Of a stretch of DNA of 11,744 nucleotides, positions 1 through 5,801 are shown in pieces. This stretch comes from Geobacter sp. UBA4074 (GTDB lineage Bacteria > Desulfobacterota > Desulfuromonadia > Geobacterales > Pseudopelobacteraceae), in assembly GCA_002383415.1 (NCBI GenBank), contig DFYU01000070.1, positions 1 through 11,744 of the forward strand, written 5' to 3'. Made by a program: the position numbers and the translations under genes. Under the pieces are notes generated by a model, which saw nothing but the letters and a program-made list of their open reading frames with translations, had not been told where the DNA came from and ran no database searches. Position 1 is the stretch's first letter. Each line of letters opens with the position of its first letter.

Positions 1-787
1 GGTCATCATAGATGATCAGGGCATGCTTCTTGTTGTCGCGGAAGTACTCACCCATGGTAACGCCGGTGTAGGGAGCGATGAACTGCAGCGGAGCCGACTC
101 GGAAGCGGTGGCGGCAACCACGATGGTGTAATCCATGGCACCATGCTCGGTCAGCTTGGAAACGACCTGGGCCACGGTGGAACGCTTCTGGCCAATGGCG
201 ACGTAGATACAGACAACATCGCCACCCTTCTGGTTGATGATCGTATCGATCGCCACGGCGGTCTTGCCGGTCTGACGGTCACCAATGATCAGCTCACGCT
301 GACCACGCCCGATCGGAACCATGGAGTCGATCGCCTTGAGACCGGTGGCCATCGGCTGATGGACCGACTTACGGGCAACAATACCAGGGGCCTTGATCTC
401 CACCTTGCTGAAGGTGCTGGTGGTGATCGGACCTTTGCCGTCGATCGGCTGACCAATGGCGTTCACCACGCGGCCAATCAGAGCGTCGCCAACCGGTACC
501 TCGGTAATCCGGCCGGTGCGCTTAACGGTGTCGCCCTCTTTGATCTCGGCGAATTCACCAAGGATGGCGGCTCCGACGTTATCTTCCTCGAGGTTGAGCA
601 CCATGCCCGACACGCCGCCGGGAAACTCCAGCAACTCGCCTGCCATGGCACCGGAAAGACCGTGAATACGGGCAATACCGTCACCGATGGAGATAATTGT
701 GCCGGTCTCCGACACCTCTACCTCCTTGCCATACCCACTGATCTGTTTCTTGATAATCTCGCTGATTTCTTCGGCTCTGAGTTCCAT
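1..787 (-). CDS. atpA: ATP synthase F1 subunit alpha, C-terminal part outside the window
   Basis: Alpha subunit of the F1 catalytic head, which carries the non-catalytic nucleotide sites of the alpha3beta3 hexamer on the cytoplasmic side of the membrane. The minus strand reads from ATG at 787-785 to the window edge, giving 262 residues of a family that is usually about 500 long, so roughly half is visible. Seen: the N-terminal start MELRAEEISEII, which docks subunit delta; the beta-barrel region; the P-loop GDRQTGKT at residues 169-176; VAIGQKRSTVAQ at 197-208; and the Walker B strand ALIIYDD at the very edge. It begins 8 bp after the atpH stop with AAGGGG upstream as a modest ribosome site, so it belongs to the same operon. 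The reading frame is intact as far as it goes. Identification is certain. Confidence 0.98.
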   Translation of the reverse strand, partial: MELRAEEISEIIKKQISGYGKEVEVSETGTIISIGDGIARIHGLSGAMAGELLEFPGGVSGMVLNLEEDNVGAAILGEFAEIKEGDTVKRTGRITEVPVGDALIGRVVNAIGQPIDGKGPITTSTFSKVEIKAPGIVARKSVHQPMATGLKAIDSMVPIGRGQRELIIGDRQTGKTAVAIDTIINQKGGDVVCIYVAIGQKRSTVAQVVSKLTEHGAMDYTIVVAATASESAPLQFIAPYTGVTMGEYFRDNKKHALIIYDD

Positions 788-795
788 AGAAGCGT

Positions 796-1338
796 TTACC
801 CCTTCTGTAGTATATCGTTAATCCGTGCTAACTGTGATTTGACACTGCTGTCGTAGGCAATATCGCCAATTTGCGTAACTACACCGCCGATCAGTGACTG
901 GTCAACCGTCACCTGCGGCAGTACTTTTTTGCCGGTTCTTTGTTCAAGCGCACCCTTAATGGAGGCGATTTGTGCATCATCCAGGGCAAACGCCGTCGTA
1001 ATAACCGGACGGATCACACCGGACTGCTCATCAGCCAGCTTTTCATAGGTTTCAACGATCTGACCCAGAAAGGCGACCCGATTTTTATCCACCAGCAACA
1101 GCACAAAGTTGGCAACCAACTCCGAGGTTTGCAAGCGGGCGATCAGATCACGCATGATCTGCTTTTTCTGTTCAGCCGTAAAGGCCGGGTTTCCAAAGGC
1201 AGCCCGCAACTCGGCATTACCGGCCACCAGACCATCGATCGCCTTCAACTCCTGACTGAAGCGTTCAATCAGTCCGTTTTCCGAGCCAAGCTGGACCAGT
1301 GCCTTGGCATACCGTCTGGCAATGGCGTTATTGATCAC
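796..1338 (-). CDS. atpH: ATP synthase F1 subunit delta
   Basis: Delta subunit (OSCP homologue) that ties the top of F1 to the peripheral b/b' stalk. It is 180 residues, the normal length. Seen: the N-terminal helical domain opening NAIARRYAKALVQLG, which is typical of the family, and the C-terminal domain with GVIRPVITTAFALDD and the closing signature SLIGGVVTQIGDIAYDSS followed by SVKSQLARI. The start is GTG at 1338-1336. It overlaps the atpF stop in a GTGA arrangement (4 bp), which suggests translational coupling, and atpA starts 8 bp after its TAA. The position between b and alpha is the standard gene order. Little doubt about the function. Confidence 0.97.
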   Translation of the reverse strand: MINNAIARRYAKALVQLGSENGLIERFSQELKAIDGLVAGNAELRAAFGNPAFTAEQKKQIMRDLIARLQTSELVANFVLLLVDKNRVAFLGQIVETYEKLADEQSGVIRPVITTAFALDDAQIASIKGALEQRTGKKVLPQVTVDQSLIGGVVTQIGDIAYDSSVKSQLARINDILQKG

Positions 1339-1940
1339 AGTTGTCCCACCTTCCCAAGATAATCTTGCACCAAGCGATCATGGTCAGCCTTCTGCACGGC
1401 TCCGGACAGCTTGCCGGCAGCCAGCTCGACCGCCAATCGGGCTGCCTCGGCGCGCAACTCACTCCGTGCCTTCAGCACCTCCTGATCAGCTGCCTGTACC
1501 GCCTGCTTGGCCACCTTCTCAGCCGCCTGCTTGGCCTCGGCAATGATGCGCTGCTTTTCGGCTTCCGCCTCTTGCAGCATGGCGGCCCGCAGCTCATCTA
1601 CTTCCTGATTGGCCTTGGCCAGCTTCTCGGTGTACTCCTTCAGCTTGGCCTCGGCAGCCTCGCGGGCCTCGCGGGCCTCGCGCAGACTCTTTTCAATCTG
1701 CGCCTGACGGTCAGCCAGGGAACCTTTCAAGTTAGCCTTTTTCAGCGCCCAGAAGACGATCCCCGCCAGGATGACAAAGTTCACCACCCGCCAGACAAAA
1801 TCCTTCATCACTGCGCCACTGTCGGCATGATGCTCACCACCACCGCCGGCAGCCAGCGCCAGGGCGGCAGGCAACAGCACAACCACCAGCGAAAGAGCGG
1901 AGAGGATCAGCTTGGAACGACGCTCACTGAACACCACCAT
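1335..1940 (-). CDS. atpF: ATP synthase Fo subunit b, with an N-terminal signal-like extension
   Basis: Peripheral-stalk subunit b linking Fo in the membrane to delta/alpha. I place the start at ATG 1940-1938, not at the longer frame open to 2048. This ATG has GGGGAGGAG about ten bases upstream, sits 1 bp after the stop of the b' gene, and the extra 36 residues look like out-of-frame b' sequence. The product is 201 residues. Residues about 11-31 are hydrophobic and end ALALAA, like a signal peptide. An acidic/His patch (GEHHADSG) follows, then a second hydrophobic segment at about 50-65 (VVNFVILAGIVFWAL), and then a long charged coiled coil rich in EAREAAEAK-type heptads. The second segment is the usual membrane anchor of subunit b; the first is an addition relative to the E. 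coli protein. The stop overlaps atpH. Confidence 0.95.
   Translation of the reverse strand: MVVFSERRSKLILSALSLVVVLLPAALALAAGGGGEHHADSGAVMKDFVWRVVNFVILAGIVFWALKKANLKGSLADRQAQIEKSLREAREAREAAEAKLKEYTEKLAKANQEVDELRAAMLQEAEAEKQRIIAEAKQAAEKVAKQAVQAADQEVLKARSELRAEAARLAVELAAGKLSGAVQKADHDRLVQDYLGKVGQL
1657..1683. repeat. 9-bp tandem repeat inside atpF
   Basis: The unit gcctcgcgg occurs almost three times in tandem (1657-1665, 1666-1674, 1675-1682). On the coding strand it yields a repeating R-E-A triplet (REAREAREA) at the start of the subunit b coiled coil. The repeat keeps the frame, so slippage would add or remove three residues of stalk helix. Confidence 0.8.
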
Positions 1941-1941
1941 C

Positions 1942-2367
1942 TTAGAGGCTCCTCCCCAGAATTTTTTCACAGATATCGCCAGACAAGACTTGAGCCTGCT
2001 GCTGCAGCATGGTCCGTGCGTCGGCAGACTCCTTGGCGATCCGCTCACGAATCGATGCCACTGAGGCAGCGGCCTCGGCCCGGGCCTTATCCAGCACGGT
2101 GGCCTCTTCAGCCTGAGCTTCCTTCACCAGCTCGGCCCGCTTGGCACCAACCTCTGCCTTGGCATCACGCAGGCGGGCCTCATACTCGGCCACCTTCTCC
2201 TGCACCTGCTGGTCAACGGCACCGGTCCGCTCACGGGACGACTCAATCTCCTCGCGACGCTTGGCCAGCACAGCCCTGAGCGGCTTATAGAGAAAGAGAT
2301 TAAGAACCAGCACCAGGATACCGAAGTTGATGATCTGGATGAAAAACGCAAGATCAAGATTGATCAC
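1942..2367 (-). CDS. atpX: ATP synthase Fo subunit b' (second b-type subunit)
   Basis: Second peripheral-stalk subunit, expected to pair with AtpF as a b/b' heterodimer, as in photosynthetic bacteria, chloroplasts and several delta-proteobacterial lineages. It is 141 residues: a single membrane helix at about 5-27 (FFIQIINFGILVLVLNLFLY), the conserved KPLRAVLAKRREEI elbow, then a charged coiled coil to the end. There is no signal-like extension, unlike its neighbour AtpF. The start is GTG at 2367-2365 with AAGGGG seven bases upstream. It is the first gene of the visible atp cluster; no subunit a (atpB) or c (atpE) gene lies upstream, where parB sits instead. Gene names vary in the literature (atpX, atpF', atpG). 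Confidence 0.93.
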   Translation of the reverse strand: MINLDLAFFIQIINFGILVLVLNLFLYKPLRAVLAKRREEIESSRERTGAVDQQVQEKVAEYEARLRDAKAEVGAKRAELVKEAQAEEATVLDKARAEAAASVASIRERIAKESADARTMLQQQAQVLSGDICEKILGRSL

Positions 2368-2420
2368 GGCCTACCCCTTCAGCGACAGCTTATTTGTATA
2401 CTGTATCCCACAAACAGAAA

Positions 2421-2437
2421 CCTGGCTAAAAGCCAGG
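2421..2437 (-). terminator. Hairpin in the parB-atpX spacer, probable terminator of parAB
   Basis: CCTGGCT and AGCCAGG form a perfect 7-bp stem around a 3-base loop. Read on the minus strand the stem is followed by TTTCTGTTTG, a weak U-rich tail. It lies 77 bp after the parB stop and 54 bp before the atpX start. It could end parAB transcription or act as a 5' leader structure for the atp transcript. The stem is short and the tail imperfect. Confidence 0.45.
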
Positions 2438-2453
2438 CGTAAAACGCTCGTTA

Positions 2454-2481
2454 GCTATCATAGTTAATCGCAATCTGTCAA
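2454..2481 (-). promoter_or_regulatory. Candidate sigma-70 promoter for the atp operon
   Basis: A perfect TTGACA lies at 2481-2476 on the minus strand. The best-spaced -10 is GATAGC at 2459-2454 (16-bp spacer); the better-looking TATGAT at 2462-2457 would leave only 13 bp. Predicted transcripts would start near 2447 and carry the hairpin at 2437-2421 close to their 5' end. A second AT-rich element, TATACAAAT at 2400-2392, could be an alternative -10 beyond the hairpin. Only the -35 is strong. Confidence 0.35.
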
Positions 2482-2513
2482 CGGAAAAGATGGCTGAGTA
2501 CCGTAACACCGTC

Positions 2514-3365
2514 TTACGATTGCAACAGATCAACGATTCTGGTCAGCTCTTCGGTGGTGTTGAAGTGGATCTCGAGCGCCCCTTTGCCGGCCGCACCTCG
2601 CCGAATGGCCACCCGGGTCTGAAACTGTTTTTGCAACTGCTCCTCAAGGGCCACCATCAGCAGGTCTGGCTGACGGGCCGGTTTGGCCGCTTCAGGCCGG
2701 GGCCCGCGCTTGAGCCGATTAACCAGCTCTTCGGCTGCACGGACCGACAGCAGACGGTGTAGGATCTCGTGGCGGGCCTTGTGGATCAACTCTTCGCTCT
2801 CGAGCCCGAGCAGGGCCCGGGCATGCCCCATAGACATCCGCTCTTCGACCACATCCTGCTGAATCTCATCCGGCAACCTCAGCAGGCGCAGCGCATTGGT
2901 GACTGTCGTGCGGTTCTTGCCGACCCGCTTGGCCACCTCGTCCTGCGAGATGCCAAAATGCTCGACCAGCGCCTTGTAGGCCTGGGCCTCCTCGATGGCG
3001 TTCAGGTCCTCGCGCTGGATATTCTCGATCAGGGCCAGCTCCATGATCGCATCTTCGCTGGCCTCGCGGATAACCACCGGCAGTTCACGCAGACCGGCCT
3101 TTTGCGAGGCTCGCCAACGACGTTCACCGGCGATGATCTCGTAGTAGCCGTCCTTCTGGGTGACCACCAGCGGCTGAATGATCCCCTTCTCCTTGATGGA
3201 GGCGGCCAGCTCTTCCAGTTTTTCCGGGGCGAACTGCTTGCGGGGTTGATTCGGGTTAGGCCGGATCTTCTCAATCGGGCAAAGAAAGTAATTCTTATCC
3301 TCTGCCACTGAAACCACCGGCAACAGGGCTGCCATCCCCTTACCCAATCCACTTTTCTTAAGCAC
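2514..3365 (-). CDS. parB: Chromosome partitioning protein ParB
   Basis: CTP-dependent DNA clamp that loads at parS sites and spreads to build the partition complex. It is 283 residues, the normal size. In order: the N-terminal ParA-contact segment KKSGLGKGMAALLP; the CTP-binding domain with box II GERRWRA at 80-86 and box III ENIQRED at 114-120; the helix-turn-helix region at about 138-160 (GISQDEVAKRVGKNRTTVTN); MSMGHARALLGL at 177-188; and a C-terminal dimerisation domain after a short PEAAKPARQ linker. The start is GTG 3365-3363, preceded by GGGAGGAAA. It overlaps the last 8 bp of parA, so the two are translated as a pair. No parS palindrome was found in the window, so the binding sites must lie elsewhere. 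Confidence 0.97.
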   Translation of the reverse strand: MLKKSGLGKGMAALLPVVSVAEDKNYFLCPIEKIRPNPNQPRKQFAPEKLEELAASIKEKGIIQPLVVTQKDGYYEIIAGERRWRASQKAGLRELPVVIREASEDAIMELALIENIQREDLNAIEEAQAYKALVEHFGISQDEVAKRVGKNRTTVTNALRLLRLPDEIQQDVVEERMSMGHARALLGLESEELIHKARHEILHRLLSVRAAEELVNRLKRGPRPEAAKPARQPDLLMVALEEQLQKQFQTRVAIRRGAAGKGALEIHFNTTEELTRIVDLLQS

Positions 3366-4134
3366 TAGGGGTTTCCTCCCGCTGAATCATCTCCCGCGCC
3401 AGCTGCAGGTATGCTGCGGCCCCTTTGGAGGTAATATCATAGTAGATAACCGGCTTGCCGTGGCTCGGCGCCTCAGCCAGCCGGATGTTACGCGGCACCA
3501 CGGTCTCGAACAGTTCGCGCGGAAAGTGTTCACGAATCTCGGATGCCACATCCTTGCCCAGATTGCCGCGACTATCGTACATGGTCAGCAGGATCCCCTC
3601 GATCTTCAGCAACGGATTCAAGCCTTTCTGAATCAGGCTGATCGTATGCAAGATCTGAGACAAGCCTTCCATGGCATAAAATTCACACTGCAACGGGATC
3701 AACACCGTGTCGGCAGCGGTCATGGCGTTAACGGTCAGCAGATTCAAGGAGGGGGGACAGTCGATCAGAATATAGCGATAACGCTCTGCCAGAGCCGCCA
3801 GGGCATATTTGAGCCGTTGTTCCCGGCCACTTTCGGTGGCCAGCTCCAGCTCGGCGCCAGCCAGATCCGAGGTGGCCGGTAGGATATGCAGAAACGGGTG
3901 GCCGGTGTCAACCACCAGGGCAGCCGGATCAACCTCATTGATTAAAAGGTCGTAGATCGAGTGTGACAGCCGGGCTTTATCCACACCAACGCCACTGGTG
4001 GCGTTTCCCTGTGGGTCAATATCCACCAGCAACGTCGGACGCTCGGTGGCAGCCAGGGCCGCAGCCAGATTGACGGCAGTGGTGGTCTTGCCCACCCCAC
4101 CTTTCTGATTGGCGATGCAGATGATCTTTGACAT
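3358..4134 (-). CDS. parA: Chromosome partitioning ATPase ParA (Soj family)
   Basis: Deviant Walker-type ATPase that binds DNA non-specifically when ATP-bound and moves ParB-parS complexes. It is 258 residues, the size of the small chromosomal ParA/Soj class without the N-terminal HTH of plasmid type Ia ParAs. Seen: the deviant Walker A KGGVGKT at 11-17 with signature Lys11; Walker A' DIDPQGN at 38-44; Walker B LIDCPPS at 123-129; and VVPRNIRLAEAPSHGKP near 212-228, which is highly conserved. The start is ATG 4134-4132, with only a weak ribosome site (AGG about 15 bases up). The 94-bp gap to the upstream pseudouridine synthase gene has no convincing promoter, so it may be cotranscribed with that gene. 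Confidence 0.97.
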   Translation of the reverse strand: MSKIICIANQKGGVGKTTTAVNLAAALAATERPTLLVDIDPQGNATSGVGVDKARLSHSIYDLLINEVDPAALVVDTGHPFLHILPATSDLAGAELELATESGREQRLKYALAALAERYRYILIDCPPSLNLLTVNAMTAADTVLIPLQCEFYAMEGLSQILHTISLIQKGLNPLLKIEGILLTMYDSRGNLGKDVASEIREHFPRELFETVVPRNIRLAEAPSHGKPVIYYDITSKGAAAYLQLAREMIQREETPSA

Positions 4135-4228
4135 AAGTTATTGTTTAACCTGAGAAAACGTCAAACACAAGGGTATGCTGCGAGGCAGAAACGCTACCAT
4201 AAAGCCCGGCTTGGTGCAAACAAACTTT

Positions 4229-5116
4229 TCAGGAATCATCCGCAACCGGCCAGCAGTCCCCACATAATGCAACAAAATCCGCTGCAGGTGGCGCCGCAAG
4301 ATGCAGCGGTCGGCCATCGCGCCCGACAAACTCAAGCCCGCTGCAGTGCAGCAACAACCGGGGAGCTGCTGCGCCGCCATAGGTCGTGTCACCCACTATC
4401 GGCAGTCCAGCGGCTGCCAGATGGACCCGAATCTGGTGGGTCCTGCCGGTCAGGGGCCGAGCCTCGATCAGCGACCTGCCACCAGCGGTCGCCAGGCAGC
4501 GCAGCAGGGTGCGGGCCGCCCGTCCCTCGGCCAGGACCCCGTAGCGCGAGGTACCCACCTTGCCGATGGACCCGTCGGCGCACCACTGTTCTGCCGGAGG
4601 CGTACCGGTCACCAGGGCCAGATAACGTTTTTGTATGGTTCCTTGCTTAAACAACTCAGAAAGATAGGCCGCGGCCTGCCGCTGTTTCGGAAACAGCATC
4701 AATCCGGAAGTACCGCGGTCAAGGCGATGGATGACCCGCACCGGTTCCCTGATCCCCTGACGTGCGAACTCCTCCGCCACCCAGTATTCCAGGGTGCCCT
4801 TCAGTTGATAAGGTGTCCGCTGGCTGGCCACGCCGGACGGCTTGTTGACCGCCAGCAGATCACGGTCCTGATAGACAATCGCCTGCGGCCCCAGCAACAG
4901 CTCTTTAAACTCGCCGGCCTGCATCAGACCAACGGTCAGCAGATCGCCGACCTTTACAGCACGTGAAGCGACTCGCACCATGGCCCGGTTGACGGCGCAT
5001 CCGCCCCGGTCGATGATCCGCCGGGCTTCCGTCTTACTGATATTCGCCAGGTCGGCCAAGACATCATCCAACCGCCTGCCCGCCAAGCCATCCGCTATGG
5101 CACGGTTCAGTATCAT
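4229..5116 (-). CDS. RluA-family RNA pseudouridine synthase with S4 domain
   Basis: Isomerises uridine to pseudouridine in rRNA or tRNA; the exact target cannot be read from the sequence. It is 295 residues. An S4-type RNA-binding domain is at about 13-62 (RLDDVLADLANISKTEARRII). The catalytic domain starts near 80 with VYQDRDLLAVNKPSG. The catalytic motif HRLDRGTSG is at 130-138, with Asp133 as nucleophile. RYLALV is at 165-170 and GRTHQIRVH at 224-232; both are standard family motifs. S4 plus this catalytic core is the RluC/RluD architecture. The start is ATG 5116-5114 with AGGAAGG four bases upstream. It is divergent from the mnmM-like gene, placing two RNA-modification genes back to back. 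Confidence 0.93.
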   Translation of the reverse strand: MILNRAIADGLAGRRLDDVLADLANISKTEARRIIDRGGCAVNRAMVRVASRAVKVGDLLTVGLMQAGEFKELLLGPQAIVYQDRDLLAVNKPSGVASQRTPYQLKGTLEYWVAEEFARQGIREPVRVIHRLDRGTSGLMLFPKQRQAAAYLSELFKQGTIQKRYLALVTGTPPAEQWCADGSIGKVGTSRYGVLAEGRAARTLLRCLATAGGRSLIEARPLTGRTHQIRVHLAAAGLPIVGDTTYGGAAAPRLLLHCSGLEFVGRDGRPLHLAAPPAADFVALCGDCWPVADDS

Positions 5117-5160
5117 GACACCTTCCTAGCACGGCATGTCGATCAATGCAAACAAAGCGG

Positions 5161-5190
5161 TTGGCAGAGCCCGGCTGCATTTGCTACCCT
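5161..5190 (+). promoter_or_regulatory. Weak candidate promoter for the mnmM-hpnI pair
   Basis: TTGGCA at 5161-5166 and TACCCT at 5185-5190 are separated by 18 bp in the 82-bp divergent spacer. If used, transcription would start at or just before the ATG at 5199, giving a leaderless or nearly leaderless message. This fits the absence of any purine-rich ribosome site there. Both hexamers are poor matches, so this is tentative. Confidence 0.22.
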
Positions 5191-5198
5191 GACACCCC

Positions 5199-5801
5199 AT
5201 GTCTCAATCCAGGTATGACATACCGCTCCTGCGCGGACCGGTGCCACTGACCCATCTGCTGCTACGCAGGTTCGTGCGCCCCGGTGACCGGGTAGTGGAC
5301 GCCACCTGCGGCAACGGCAAGGACACGCTGTTGCTCGCCGATCTGGTAGGCGAGAACGGCCAAGTATGGGCCTTCGACATCCAGGCCGAAGCACTGGCAC
5401 GCACACAACAGCGGCTACTCGAGGCAGGGCTTGCCGGACGGGTAACACTCCTTGACCTCAACCACATTGAACTTGCCAGCCAGGTGCCGGCGCCGGTCAC
5501 AGCCGTTATCTTCAACCTGGGCTGGCTGCCGGGTGGCGACCGGAGTGTCGTCACCGGCCCCGACTCCACACTGCCCGCTCTGCAAGGCGCCTTGCAGCTG
5601 CTCACGCCCGGCGGCCTGTTGCTGATCACCTGCTACCCCGGCCACGAGCAAGGGGCGGTTGAGACCGACGCCGTGTTGCAGTGGTCGTCCAGCCTTGCTG
5701 CACCGCTGTTCCACGTCTGGCGCCTGGGGCAACAGAATGTCAGCGCCAGCGCGCCTTTTTGCCTGCTGGTCCAGAAAACGGTAAGCGGACATGCTGCCTA
5801 G
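5199..5801 (+). CDS. mnmM: Class I SAM methyltransferase of the MnmM/YtqB type (tRNA wobble uridine)
   Basis: Probable SAM-dependent methyltransferase of the family once called putative rRNA methylase (B. subtilis YtqB, now MnmM), which methylates the 5-aminomethyl group of nm5s2U to mnm5s2U at the tRNA wobble position in organisms without MnmC. It is 200 residues. Seen: the SAM-binding motif VDATCGNGKDT at 33-43; the acidic end of strand beta2, AFDIQ, at 58-62; the family hallmark FNLGWLPGGD at 105-114 followed by a T-PDST stretch; and LLITCYPGHEQG at 141-152. The start ATG 5199 gives an N-terminus matching the family, but no Shine-Dalgarno is visible. The last 11 bp overlap the next gene. 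Function is inferred from family motifs; whether the genome also has mnmC or mnmE/mnmG cannot be seen. Confidence 0.82.
   Translation: MSQSRYDIPLLRGPVPLTHLLLRRFVRPGDRVVDATCGNGKDTLLLADLVGENGQVWAFDIQAEALARTQQRLLEAGLAGRVTLLDLNHIELASQVPAPVTAVIFNLGWLPGGDRSVVTGPDSTLPALQGALQLLTPGGLLLITCYPGHEQGAVETDAVLQWSSSLAAPLFHVWRLGQQNVSASAPFCLLVQKTVSGHAA

Noticed and set aside
23..856. Open frame of 277 codons on the plus strand
   Set aside because: It is antisense to atpA and atpH, whose minus-strand proteins are unmistakable; the translation resembles no family and is a GC-rich shadow.
1941..2048. 36-codon upstream extension of atpF
   Set aside because: It overlaps the b' gene in another frame, while the ATG at 1940 has a good ribosome site and yields a sensible N-terminus.
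1341..2279. Open frame of 312 codons on the plus strand
   Set aside because: It lies opposite atpF and atpX; low-complexity Gln/Leu/His/Pro content is what antisense of coiled-coil genes gives.
4136..4164. Promoter for parA (TTGACG, 17 bp, ATAACT)
   Set aside because: Transcription would start inside parA, downstream of its well-supported ATG.
4955..4970. parS-like sequence with central CACGTG
   Set aside because: Only about 10 of 16 bases match the consensus and it lies in the pseudouridine synthase coding region.
5161..5184. Sigma-54 promoter suggested by TTGGCA and TTGC
   Set aside because: The spacing between the GG and GC doublets does not fit the fixed -24/-12 geometry.
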